Below are positions 1-8,355 of a DNA stretch of 64,000 nucleotides, piece after piece. This DNA is from Bacillota bacterium (GTDB lineage Bacteria > Bacillota > Clostridia > Christensenellales > SZUA-584). The translations under genes were made by a program, and so were the position numbers. The notes below the pieces were generated by a model. That model saw only the letters and a program-made list of their open reading frames with translations, was not told the origin of the DNA and made no database searches. The stretch spans positions 62,001 to 126,000 of the forward strand of contig JAEWTL010000026.1 in assembly GCA_023459495.1 (NCBI GenBank), given 5' to 3'. Every line of letters starts with the position of its first letter. Positions within the stretch are counted from its first letter, which is position 1.

Positions 1-752
1 TCACCTTCGCGGCATTCCACGACCATACCGTTACCGCGACGCACAACGGTCATGTGCAGTCCGCCAGCCGCGATCAATACACGGCCAGGTTTCACTTCAT
101 CGCCGTCCTGCGCCTCCTTGACTTCCATCGCACAGGTATTGTTCAGCCTTTCCGCATACAAACGGGTAAACACAGGCGGCATATGCTGTACAACCACGAT
201 ACCCGGCAGGTCGTTGCCCAAACCTTTAAGAATCGTGAGCGTTGCCTCAGTTCCCCCGGTTGATGCACCGATAGCGATAATCTCTTTACCACTAATGCTG
301 CCTGCTGCCTGTTTTGTGATGATATCACGCGCCGCACTGTATTTGTGCTGCCCCACCTTGGCAATCGATGCGATTTTAAGCTTAACCGAGAGTTCGGAAA
401 CAAACTGCTTCCGCTCCAGCTCGCTTTTAAGTTCAGATTTGGTGATAAAGTCCACCGCACCCGCATTCAACGCATCAAAAACGCGCCCGCTGACCGCGCT
501 GACCACTACAACAGGCAGCGGATACTGAGGCATCAGCTTTCGCAAAAATTCTATGCCATCCATACCCGGCATTTGAATGTCAAGAGTCATGACATCAGGC
601 GCCAGCTCAATAATTTTGTCCCGGGCTTCAAACGCGCTGGCAGCTTTACCCACCACTTCGATGCCTGTGTCCTCGGAAAGCTTTGAAGAGATGAATTCTC
701 GCATAAAAAGGGAATCGTCTACGACAAGCACACGGATTTTTTTTGATGCCAT
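1..752 (-). CDS. cheB: Chemotaxis response regulator / protein-glutamate methylesterase CheB (3' end cut by window)
   Basis: CheB removes methyl groups (and deamidates glutamines) from chemoreceptors in the cytoplasm, resetting adaptation when phosphorylated by CheA. About 250 codons are visible, starting at ATG 752. The N-terminal receiver reads VLVVDDS, then the phospho-acceptor region LDIQMPGMDG. The C-terminal esterase begins with IGASTGG, whose serine is the nucleophile, followed by QHMP with the catalytic histidine. The final catalytic aspartate would lie beyond base 1, so roughly 100 residues are missing for a typical 350-residue CheB. It starts 3 bases after the cheR stop, so it is the last visible gene of the leftward flagellar/chemotaxis operon. 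Confidence 0.95.
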   Translation of the reverse strand, partial: MASKKIRVLVVDDSLFMREFISSKLSEDTGIEVVGKAASAFEARDKIIELAPDVMTLDIQMPGMDGIEFLRKLMPQYPLPVVVVSAVSGRVFDALNAGAVDFITKSELKSELERKQFVSELSVKLKIASIAKVGQHKYSAARDIITKQAAGSISGKEIIAIGASTGGTEATLTILKGLGNDLPGIVVVQHMPPVFTRLYAERLNNTCAMEVKEAQDGDEVKPGRVLIAAGGLHMTVVRRGNGMVVECREG

Positions 753-755
753 AGG

Positions 756-1571
756 CTACACCACCTTTTTATATATCGAGGGCGCAATGAACTTAAATCC
801 CGACTCGTTCTTATCCAGTGACTCCGAATGCCCGATGAATAGATATCCGCCATTTGCGGTGGCTTCGTAAAACTTCGAGATCAATTTCTTTTTGGTCTCT
901 TCCGCAAAGTAAATCATTACGTTCCGGCAAAATATCACATGAAATTTCTTTTTAAAGGGAAATTCTTCCTCAATCAGATTGAATCTGCGGTATACAACTT
1001 CCTTTTTGAGCGACTCGCTCACCGCCCATTCATGGTTTTGCATCTTACTGAAGTAAGAAAGCTTCCATGCGGCAGGCATGCTTTTGAGGGAATCGTCTGG
1101 ATACACCCCTTTTTTAGCGCCATTCAGCGCCTTTTCGGAGATGTCTGTCGCCAGTATTTTAGCGTCCCAAGACAGACCGCGTTCAGCCTGAAAATCCGAG
1201 AGGATCATCGCGAGCGTATATGGTTCCTGCCCGGTTGAGCAGCCGGCACTCCACGTACGAAAATCCCCATCCCTGATGCCCGGGGCCATCTCAGTCAGCA
1301 CCTGATCCCGGAAATAGCGGAAATGATCCCATTCCCGCATGAAATATGAATAGTTCGTCGTCAGCAGGTTGAGTATCTGTCCGATCTCCTGACCAGTGCT
1401 GTCGCCGAACGCATAATCCAAATAGGTTGTATAATCTGCGAATCCGTTTCTTACCAAATAGTTGTTCAACCGGCTTTCTATAAGCGTCCTCTTTTTTGTC
1501 AGATTTACGCCGAAATTGTTCTCTAAATATGCGGTCAGCCGGACAAACTGTTCGTCATCTATGCTTAGCAT
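756..1571 (-). CDS. cheR: Chemotaxis protein methyltransferase CheR
   Basis: This 271-residue protein matches CheR, which transfers methyl groups from S-adenosylmethionine to glutamates on chemoreceptors, opposing CheB. The N-terminal helical domain (about 1-75) contains LIESRLNNYL. The SAM-binding domain carries WSAGCSTGQEPYTLAM (about 107-122), the classical CheR motif, and later ILATDIS and FHVIFCRNVMIYF. The length is normal. It lies between the receptor gene and cheB, pairing the two adaptation enzymes with a receptor substrate in one transcript. Confidence 0.96.
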   Translation of the reverse strand: MLSIDDEQFVRLTAYLENNFGVNLTKKRTLIESRLNNYLVRNGFADYTTYLDYAFGDSTGQEIGQILNLLTTNYSYFMREWDHFRYFRDQVLTEMAPGIRDGDFRTWSAGCSTGQEPYTLAMILSDFQAERGLSWDAKILATDISEKALNGAKKGVYPDDSLKSMPAAWKLSYFSKMQNHEWAVSESLKKEVVYRRFNLIEEEFPFKKKFHVIFCRNVMIYFAEETKKKLISKFYEATANGGYLFIGHSESLDKNESGFKFIAPSIYKKVV

Positions 1572-1597
1572 CGTTCACCTGTCGCCAGACGGGAAAG

Positions 1598-1615
1598 GAG
1601 CGCCTGCTGGCGCTC
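1598..1615 (-). other. Intercistronic hairpin between the MCP gene and cheR
   Basis: A perfect 7-bp inverted repeat, GAGCGCC and GGCGCTC with a 4-base loop, sits in the 65-base gap upstream of cheR in the leftward operon. No T-run follows it in the direction of transcription, so it does not look like an intrinsic terminator. It could act as an mRNA-processing or stability element; that role is inference. Confidence 0.5.
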
Positions 1616-1636
1616 TGTCCCTTCCGGCAGTATTTT

Positions 1637-3718
1637 TTAATATTTTCCAAAGTCGCTGTCGTTTAAGACAATTGTAGGCACTGCTCGGTCCGTCTCACTC
1701 ACGGCAGTTTTTACGGTTTTTACAGCTGCTGCAGGGCTATCATTGAGTTTTGCTGCAGCTCTGAGCTTGAAGTTACCGATCATGCTCTTCAGCAGTTCTG
1801 CCTGACTCGACAGTTCTTCGCTGGCTGCCGCACCTTCCTCTGCGGTCGCAGAGTTAGTCTGCACGACCTGTGAAAGCTGTTCGATCCCTCTGTTGATCTG
1901 AGTGATTGCCGCAGCCTGTTCACCCGTCGCTACGGAGATATTACCCAGCAACTCCAGTGATTTTTCGGATCCGGTTACGATGCTCGAAAGCGCTGAAGCC
2001 GTCTCGTTGGCAATCTGCGTACCTGTCTCAACTTTTCTGATGGAGCCTTCAATCAGAGCGGTCGTTTCATTTGCCGCATTGGCGCTGCGCGCTGCCAGAT
2101 TGCGAACTTCCTCCGCAACGACTGCGAACCCTTTCCCGTGAGCCCCGGCCCGTGCCGCCTCCACTGCCGCGTTGAGCGCCAGTATGTTGGTCTGGAAGGC
2201 GATATCGTCGATCACCTTGATGATTTTCGATATATTGGAAGACGAATCATTGATCTCCTGCATGGATTCCAGCATATTCTTCATCTTGCCATTGCCTTCA
2301 TCAGCGGCGTTCTTGGCCTTTCCGGCAATATCGGTCGCGGTACTAGTATTGCCAGCACTCTGTTTGATTTGGGCTGCAATCTGCGTGAGCGAAGCCGAAA
2401 GTTCCTCGATAGAACTGGCCTGCACAGTGGCTCCCTGCGATATCTCCTGATTGCCATCGGAAACCTGTCGTGAACCCGCGGCCACCTGCTCTGCTGCCGT
2501 ATTGATCTCAATCAAAATGTTGTTAAGTGAGTTGACAATCTGATTGATTGAGTTTTTCAGTTCAATAAAATCACCACGATACTCCGAAGTGATCTCCACC
2601 TCCAGATCGCCTTTTGCAACTTCGCTCAACACAAACGTAATTTCATCGATATAACCCTTGATCGTATTGATCGTATCGTTGAGTTCGTCTTTGATTACGG
2701 CATGATCTCCCTGATAGCTGCCCGTCACATTGATGCTCAGGTTACCTCTGGACATTTCCTTCAGCACATCCGTTGCTTCATTGATGGGTTCAATCACCGC
2801 ATCCAGGGTGTTGTTGATACCCTCCACGATCTTCCGGTAATCGCCCTGATGCTTTTCTGCATTGGCACGGGTAGACAGCTGCCCACGGACAGCCGCTTCA
2901 GTCAGCATGTTGACATCGGCTACAAGCGACTTAACCGCATTCAGTATACCTCTGAAGGAAGCAGCCAACCGTCCGACCTCATCCTTCTGGTCAAGCGTAA
3001 TTTGTTTGGTTTCAGTATCGCCTGCCGCCAATTGATCTGCTACTTCGGACAGTTGCCGGATTGGCCTGCTGATCGTGCGCGCAATTATGACGCCCAGCAG
3101 AACAGACAATGTAACCGCAGCAGCCATAAGTATGATCATTATGAACATGGCCTTATCAACATTCTCGGTTTGTTGCGATATCTTACCGGAAGCCGTTTCT
3201 ACGTTGGCCGCCAAGGCTTTGTCTACAGCCGCTTCAGCATCCGAAACCGCCTGTATTGAGGTGTCTATGCGCATCACCCTGTAGGCTTCCGCATAATCCC
3301 CTTCCAAAGCAGGTCCAAGGATTGCATCACGCACTTCAACGAAATTGTTAATTGCCGTCTCGAGTTCAGCATACATTTGCTGGTCATCCGGATCAATACA
3401 TGTTTCTTTGTATTTAGCCAGATTTCCTTTCATCAATGTATCCGAGTTTTTGATCAACTCGCCATATTGTGTGGTCAGACTAGGGGTTTTTTCTAAGACA
3501 ATATCACGCAGATATGAGCTTTGTTTTTGAAATTCAGAGGCAACATAGCCTATATATCCCTGAGAGTTGCCATAATACTCAAAAACTTGGCCGCTTGCAT
3601 CATTCATGTTTGAAAGTGAAACAACACCATATACGCCTACGCCCCCCGCGATCAGGGCAATCACCAAAAACGCGGAAATCAGCTTAAGCGAAATTTTAAG
3701 ATTTCTGAACCACTTCAT
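1637..3718 (-). CDS. Methyl-accepting chemotaxis protein with several HAMP-like linker modules
   Basis: A transmembrane chemoreceptor of 693 residues. The start at 3718 is preferred because GGAG lies just upstream; an in-frame start further upstream would run into cheW. A membrane segment at about 10-32 and a second at about 190-212 bracket an extracellular four-helix-type sensor of about 155 residues. After the second segment come a canonical HAMP and two further HAMP-like modules (about 260-400). The signalling hairpin tip includes DIAFQTNILALNAAVEAARA and EEVRNLAARSA, which contact CheA and CheW. There is no C-terminal NWETF-type CheR-docking peptide. Co-transcription with cheW, cheR and cheB fits its role. 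The ligand cannot be read from sequence. Confidence 0.95.
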   Translation of the reverse strand: MKWFRNLKISLKLISAFLVIALIAGGVGVYGVVSLSNMNDASGQVFEYYGNSQGYIGYVASEFQKQSSYLRDIVLEKTPSLTTQYGELIKNSDTLMKGNLAKYKETCIDPDDQQMYAELETAINNFVEVRDAILGPALEGDYAEAYRVMRIDTSIQAVSDAEAAVDKALAANVETASGKISQQTENVDKAMFIMIILMAAAVTLSVLLGVIIARTISRPIRQLSEVADQLAAGDTETKQITLDQKDEVGRLAASFRGILNAVKSLVADVNMLTEAAVRGQLSTRANAEKHQGDYRKIVEGINNTLDAVIEPINEATDVLKEMSRGNLSINVTGSYQGDHAVIKDELNDTINTIKGYIDEITFVLSEVAKGDLEVEITSEYRGDFIELKNSINQIVNSLNNILIEINTAAEQVAAGSRQVSDGNQEISQGATVQASSIEELSASLTQIAAQIKQSAGNTSTATDIAGKAKNAADEGNGKMKNMLESMQEINDSSSNISKIIKVIDDIAFQTNILALNAAVEAARAGAHGKGFAVVAEEVRNLAARSANAANETTALIEGSIRKVETGTQIANETASALSSIVTGSEKSLELLGNISVATGEQAAAITQINRGIEQLSQVVQTNSATAEEGAAASEELSSQAELLKSMIGNFKLRAAAKLNDSPAAAVKTVKTAVSETDRAVPTIVLNDSDFGKY

Positions 3719-3731
3719 TGGGTGAATCTCC

Positions 3732-4223
3732 TTATTCGATTTCTCTGAGCTCCTGCGTTTCATCGCCGTCCAGCAGCAGTTTGCAATCAAGCAACAGCTT
3801 CACATCGCCGTTGACTTTACCGATACCCTGAATGTAACGGTTGCGAATGCCTGTACGATGGTCCGGCGGAGGCACGATGTCAGAGTCCTCGATGGTGATT
3901 ACCTCAGATACCATATCCACGATCAACCCAACAACGACTTCCTGCGTATCAATAACGATGATACACGTTCTGTCAGTATACTCAGCCGGCTCTTTGCCAA
4001 ACTTGAGCCTCATGTCGATGACCGGGATGATTTTTCCGCGAAGATTGATAATTCCTTTGATATAAGACGCCACTTCAGGGAGCTTTGTAACGGGCTGCAG
4101 GCCGATGATCTCGGTTACATACCGAATCTCCAGTCCAAATACCTCTTCCCCCAGATTGAATGTCAGATACCGGCCGTGCTGAGTATCCTCCTGTTCTTCC
4201 AAAAAAGCCTCGTTTGCTTGCAT
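3732..4223 (-). CDS. cheW: Chemotaxis coupling protein CheW
   Basis: CheW is the SH3-like adaptor linking receptors to CheA. This 163-residue protein shows the expected pattern YLTFNLGEEVFGLEI, then VTEIIGLQPVTKLPEVASYI, and the diagnostic IKGIINLRGKIIPVIDMR at about 56-73. It is one ordinary CheW domain with a short acidic N-terminal extension and an acidic tail. It sits directly upstream of a receptor gene, with 13 bases between them. Confidence 0.96.
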   Translation of the reverse strand: MQANEAFLEEQEDTQHGRYLTFNLGEEVFGLEIRYVTEIIGLQPVTKLPEVASYIKGIINLRGKIIPVIDMRLKFGKEPAEYTDRTCIIVIDTQEVVVGLIVDMVSEVITIEDSDIVPPPDHRTGIRNRYIQGIGKVNGDVKLLLDCKLLLDGDETQELREIE

Positions 4224-4258
4224 GATATCCCTCCACTTTTTAGTCTTTGATCTTATTG

Positions 4259-4711
4259 TTAAAGCATAATGTCCACTAAAAGTCCCCGTACATCGTCCAC
4301 CATCTCAAGCAGCCGGATGTTGTCGCGTTGCTCCGCCAATATCTGCTGAGCCATCTCATCCAATTTGGCATTCACCTGTTTGATCAGAACGAACACGTTG
4401 CGTCTGCCTTTAGAGTCAAACGAGCTGGTTTTGCTGCAGGCATACGCATTGCTCGCAGCAACTTCCAGCAGTTCAGCAATCAGTTTGCGATATTGCATAA
4501 ACGCACCGATATCCGCTTTTTGCTTGACCGCTTCTCCCTGCCTGAAGATCCTGTCTTTTAGATCCTCAATATACTTCTGATATTGTGCCTGGCTGAAATC
4601 CATCATGTGACGCGAGAATTCAAACCCCTGCCCGGCACCGGCCTGCATGTTTCCGGAAACGGGAACGCTCTGTACGTTGGATGAAATTTTACCTATATCT
4701 GAAACTTTCAT
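4259..4711 (-). CDS. YaaR/DUF327-like flagellar-locus protein
   Basis: A 150-residue mostly helical soluble protein. The pattern FMQYRKLIAELLEVAASNAYACSK, followed by a basic turn and FVLIKQVNAKLDEMAQQIL, resembles the YaaR (DUF327) family, often found in Gram-positive flagellar operons and without an established biochemical role. Position between the FlgN/FliT-like gene and cheW supports a motility link. The family call is from memory of the pattern; the function is unknown. Confidence 0.7.
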   Translation of the reverse strand: MKVSDIGKISSNVQSVPVSGNMQAGAGQGFEFSRHMMDFSQAQYQKYIEDLKDRIFRQGEAVKQKADIGAFMQYRKLIAELLEVAASNAYACSKTSSFDSKGRRNVFVLIKQVNAKLDEMAQQILAEQRDNIRLLEMVDDVRGLLVDIML

Positions 4712-4748
4712 ATTCCCCGTCCCGCCAAATTGAGCTTTATGAACTGCC

Positions 4749-5183
4749 TCACTTCTTTGCGTCTATAAAGACCGCATCCCGCCGTTGAAATTGGCTGGCG
4801 TATCCGTTTATGCCTTTCTGCGTGCCGCGGATGGCCTTGATCTGCTGCCCGTAAGTTCTCAGCTTCTGCTCGGCAATATTGTTGCAATCCTTCCGTGCCT
4901 GTTCGATCTCGCTAAGGAGGTACTCAACATCGCTCTCCAGACGGGCAATATCCGGATAGAGCTGTAGCTCCGGAATTTGCTTCTTTAACCTTTCAGCAGT
5001 TGCACCTGTCTCGTCGATCATTGACATGAGTTTCTTACAGGCTTCCATATCCTGATCGAACGCATCCATATCGTCGTCCTTCAGAACATCGGCAGCGTTT
5101 TTTACCGTATGAAGCAGCTTTTGCAGCATTTCTTTTTTGATTTCCAGCAACCGTAGAAGGTCGCCGTTTAGCTGTGCATTCAT
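4749..5183 (-). CDS. FlgN/FliT-like flagellar export chaperone
   Basis: A 144-residue, almost wholly helical and coiled-coil protein with no membrane segment. It begins at ATG 5183 and overlaps the end of fliS by 4 bases. FliT or FlgN, both small helical export chaperones for filament cap or hook-junction proteins, often follow fliD-fliS. Sequence conservation in this class is low, so the assignment rests on size, helical pattern and operon position, not on a diagnostic motif. Confidence 0.55.
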   Translation of the reverse strand: MNAQLNGDLLRLLEIKKEMLQKLLHTVKNAADVLKDDDMDAFDQDMEACKKLMSMIDETGATAERLKKQIPELQLYPDIARLESDVEYLLSEIEQARKDCNNIAEQKLRTYGQQIKAIRGTQKGINGYASQFQRRDAVFIDAKK

Positions 5184-5575
5184 GACTCGCTCAATTCATA
5201 GGGTGAACGACAAGTCTTTTCCACCTGAGACCATGTATCGCGCAGGCTTGAAAGCATACGGATTACTGGTTCGAGTTTATTGCGATCCTTTGACATATTG
5301 GCCTGTATAAGCTCACGCAGCATGAAATCGTATAACGTCATCAGATCGTTGGAGATCGGATAACTCAAATCAAGACTGTTCACCAGCTCAGAAATGATGT
5401 TCTGCGCCTTTTTGAGATGGGTATTCACATCCTCAAAGCATTTCTGGTCAATTGCGATCTGCGCAAGTTTAAGTTGCTTGATGCAGCCGTTATATAACAT
5501 CACGATCAGGGTCATGGGGTTAGCCATGGTTACATCCTGTTCTCTGTATCTCTGATATGCATTTGCCATTGCCAT
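5180..5575 (-). CDS. fliS: Flagellin export chaperone FliS
   Basis: A 131-residue helical protein with typical FliS features: an N-terminal YQRYREQDV near the start, MTLIVMLYNGCIKQLKLAQIAI, and later a SLDLSYPISNDLMTLYDFML segment. FliS binds the flagellin C-terminus and prevents premature polymerisation before export. It lies directly downstream of fliD, the conserved fliD-fliS arrangement. Confidence 0.95.
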   Translation of the reverse strand: MAMANAYQRYREQDVTMANPMTLIVMLYNGCIKQLKLAQIAIDQKCFEDVNTHLKKAQNIISELVNSLDLSYPISNDLMTLYDFMLRELIQANMSKDRNKLEPVIRMLSSLRDTWSQVEKTCRSPYELSES

Positions 5576-5614
5576 ATTGATTTACTCCCTCTTTGATTGA
5601 TTAAACCTTTCAGA

Positions 5615-7129
5615 TTAAGATGTGAAGAGCGTTGACAGCCAACTGGATATGCTGTTCAGCTTTGTAAGCGCGGTCTCCATTTCTGAAAATCTGGCCCAAA
5701 GCGCTTCCTCTTTTTCCTGCATCTGTTCTGTAATCCGGTCAGATTTATCCTCGGCATCAGAAATGCTTGAATCCAGATTGTCCAGCGCTACATCAGTAGT
5801 TGTCTTCGTATAGTTCAGCAGCGCATCGGATACGCGCACCATAAGGCCGTCGCCCTTAAAATCATCGGTTGAAGAACTCTGGGTAAATATGTTCTTCACA
5901 TTCTGCGGGTCATTTTTTAGCGCGGCAAGCAGCTTGTCCTTATCCACGGTTATCTTGGCGCCATCTGAATATATTCCAGTCGTTAATCCGATGTTGGACA
6001 GGCTCATTCCAGTACCATCAACCGTCGTATAAAACGAGCTTCTTAACGTTGTCAGCAGCGATGAAATATAAGAGTCATTGTGGAGAACACCGCTCTTCGA
6101 GTAATTTTCCCAGTTCGTGATTTCATCCGCGCTCATCTCTTCCTTCTGGGCGTCAGTCAGCGGTTCATAGTTATAATAGACTTCCTCCGAGGACTTGCTC
6201 TGCAATGCGCCAATCAGCTCGTTGTATGCATCAATGAACGAAACAATGCTGTCTACTGTACTCTGATAGTCCTGAGTGACAGAAAACGAGATGGATTCCG
6301 TTGGATCCTTTTCGGTGTTATAGGTGCTGTTCAGCGTATAGGTAATACCGTCATACGAAAAGGAGTTCGTAGATTGTGTCACTTCAATACCATTAATCGT
6401 ACATACCGCATCCGTACCCTTATAGGTATCCTGGGGAATGCCTAAAGCGCTGTTCTCTGACGCAAACGCGTTGCCGGTAAGATTGACAATATTGATCGTG
6501 CTGGCACTGCCTGTCTTATCGGACGTGATTGAAAAGCCCTTGCTCAGGCTGCTGTAGCGCATCGTAACCCCCGCGGCAGAGGAATTGATCTCCTTCATCA
6601 TAGCAGATAGTGTGGTATCTTTGGAAAAGGTGAATGACTCTCCGTTGATCGAAAACGAAAGGTTGCCGTCATCATCGAATTCGAATTCATTGGCAAGTTC
6701 AAGATCATCCAGCGTCGCGCTGCTTGAGTAACTGGTCCCTGTAAATACGTTTTTACTGCTTATCGTCGGGGCCGTTGCCAACTGCGTAATGCTGTCGATG
6801 GTCATCGAGCATGCTGTGGCAGAGGTAGAAGCGCTGACGGAAACCGCCGTTGTCGACGTCAACATATTGACGGCGTAACTGCTGTAGGCCGAACCTGACA
6901 TCATATTCGTATCCGAGAGTACGCTCAGATACTTGGATCGGAAATTTTTAACGAGCGTATTAATTTCGCGGTAAGCATCCGCTTTCCATTCAAGTTTCTG
7001 CGTCTGCTGCGACTGCTTATCCAGCATCGTTTGGTAGCTGGACATCAATCCTTTCACGATCGACTCCGTATCAAGACCTGAGGCCAAACCCGAAACTCTC
7101 GAGCTGCTGTCTATAGTCAACGATGACAT
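5615..7129 (-). CDS. fliD: Flagellar filament capping protein FliD
   Basis: A 504-residue secreted cap protein that promotes flagellin assembly at the filament tip. The N-terminus RVSGLASGLDTESIVKGLMS is the FliD hallmark, followed by LEWKADAYREINTLVKNFR. The serine/threonine-rich middle is the variable domain. The C-terminal part has SFIDAYNELIGAL, ISDAEDKSDRITEQMQEKEE and a coiled coil ending in LNSISSWLSTLF. Length is ordinary for the family. Confidence 0.97.
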   Translation of the reverse strand: MSSLTIDSSSRVSGLASGLDTESIVKGLMSSYQTMLDKQSQQTQKLEWKADAYREINTLVKNFRSKYLSVLSDTNMMSGSAYSSYAVNMLTSTTAVSVSASTSATACSMTIDSITQLATAPTISSKNVFTGTSYSSSATLDDLELANEFEFDDDGNLSFSINGESFTFSKDTTLSAMMKEINSSAAGVTMRYSSLSKGFSITSDKTGSASTINIVNLTGNAFASENSALGIPQDTYKGTDAVCTINGIEVTQSTNSFSYDGITYTLNSTYNTEKDPTESISFSVTQDYQSTVDSIVSFIDAYNELIGALQSKSSEEVYYNYEPLTDAQKEEMSADEITNWENYSKSGVLHNDSYISSLLTTLRSSFYTTVDGTGMSLSNIGLTTGIYSDGAKITVDKDKLLAALKNDPQNVKNIFTQSSSTDDFKGDGLMVRVSDALLNYTKTTTDVALDNLDSSISDAEDKSDRITEQMQEKEEALWARFSEMETALTKLNSISSWLSTLFTS

Positions 7130-7150
7130 GCCTGACCAACTCCTTTCGCT

Positions 7151-8035
7151 TTACGCGTGTGCAAAATAGCTCACCTTCGGCAGGCTCGCATTGTAAATGT
7201 TTGTAATATAGGTGTAACTTCTGAGATTTCTCCCTGCCTGCGCGATCGTTACACCTTTCTCCTCATTGTATTGACCGTCTTTGGACGGGCAGACCATCTG
7301 TACGTGGCCGTGCGGGCCATTGCGATACAGCGCTGTTACTACGGGATGCCCCTGATTGGCCAACTGCTGTGCATCTTCTGCACTTACCTCAACCCAACCG
7401 TATTCGTCTCCATGTTCGTGCAGCCAGTTGTACATGGCGTTGGCTGTCATCTGGGTTGCGCCGGCATCGCCGTATTCCATGGGTTCACCTGTTTCAGCAT
7501 TATAATAGTGCGGTATCTCGGCTCCCATTGCGCTCGTAACATCCCAAACGAATATGTTGCAGTAGGTTCCGCCCTGATCGGTGGAGTAGCGCGGATTTGA
7601 CTCAACATTGAACTGGTTGATCACCGCTGTATACCGTGCTGCTGACCGGTTGAACACATTGCTCGTGATCGCAGGCTGCGTCGGCTTCCAAGGCGACATT
7701 GTCACATTTCCTGTTGCCGTCGTCATAAAGCTGCTATCTGTCTGCGACTTGTCTGCAATCGCATCATACAGGCTCAGTACGGCCATAGTGGACATATTGC
7801 TTCCGCCCATGCTCAGCAACGCGCTCATCAGCGCACCTGTCGAATCGGAAGATTGCTCCATCAGGGCGGCATACAGGTTATATGTATCTTCACCATTGTT
7901 GAATGTGCCTGTAAGCGCCGATGACAAAAAATTCCCAAATGTATCCGTGGTATTAGAGTCTGCCGATGAACTGGTAATCTGCAGCGCACTTTGCAGTAAA
8001 CTGGCTTCAGTTGAGCCTATTCCACTGACCGACAT
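7151..8035 (-). CDS. CHAP/NlpC-P60-like putative peptidoglycan hydrolase in the flagellar operon
   Basis: A 294-residue protein of two parts. Residues 1-125 are serine/threonine-rich, low in charge and resemble exported flagellar axial proteins. The C-terminal 165 residues read as a papain-like amidase: TYCNIFVWDVTSAMG holds the likely nucleophilic cysteine, and PHGHVQMVCPS the likely histidine. No classical signal peptide is present, so export through the flagellar type III apparatus is possible. Position between flhB-like and fliD suggests cell-wall remodelling for the flagellum, a role filled by FlgJ-type enzymes elsewhere. The fold call is inferred from motif spacing. Confidence 0.6.
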   Translation of the reverse strand: MSVSGIGSTEASLLQSALQITSSSADSNTTDTFGNFLSSALTGTFNNGEDTYNLYAALMEQSSDSTGALMSALLSMGGSNMSTMAVLSLYDAIADKSQTDSSFMTTATGNVTMSPWKPTQPAITSNVFNRSAARYTAVINQFNVESNPRYSTDQGGTYCNIFVWDVTSAMGAEIPHYYNAETGEPMEYGDAGATQMTANAMYNWLHEHGDEYGWVEVSAEDAQQLANQGHPVVTALYRNGPHGHVQMVCPSKDGQYNEEKGVTIAQAGRNLRSYTYITNIYNASLPKVSYFAHA

Positions 8036-8049
8036 TCTCTTCCCCTTTC

Positions 8050-8355
8050 TTAGCGTTCCTTCGTTCCGAGGCTTGCCGCTTCGTCCATCCGGTATACAAA
8101 CATGAGAATCTCTGCTACCACCTGATAAAGCGCCTCGGGTATTTCGTCTCCCACGCTGAGCCGCTGCAACATGGCAGAAAGCTTATCGTCTTGTACCACT
8201 TGCACGCGGTTCTTTTCAGCTTCTTTCACCATGCGATCCGCGACATACCCTCTGCCTATCGCTGTCACGCGCGGAGCGCGATCATCTCTCGCATCATACT
8301 TAAGTGCAGCGGCTTCGCGCCTGCTCTCATTCTCATTGACTTCTTCGCGTTTCAT
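8050..8355 (-). CDS. Stand-alone FlhB C-terminal homologue (YlqH/FhlX-like)
   Basis: A 101-residue protein corresponding to the cytoplasmic C-terminal domain of the export-switch protein FlhB, without the membrane domain. It reads AALKYDARDDRAPRVTAIGRG and later VGDEIPEALYQVVAEILMFVYRM, both typical of FlhB_C. The NPTH autocleavage site lies before this part in true FlhB and is absent here. The start overlaps the preceding fliK-like gene by 4 bases. Such proteins can substitute for the FlhB C-terminal half after cleavage, as known for FlhX-type proteins; the exact role is unproven. Confidence 0.85.
   Translation of the reverse strand: MKREEVNENESRREAAALKYDARDDRAPRVTAIGRGYVADRMVKEAEKNRVQVVQDDKLSAMLQRLSVGDEIPEALYQVVAEILMFVYRMDEAASLGTKER

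Noticed and set aside
3719..3790. A longer 717-residue start for the chemoreceptor gene
   Set aside because: It would overlap the cheW coding end, adds residues unlike a receptor N-terminus, and the internal ATG at 3718 has a good GGAG site followed by a typical membrane segment.
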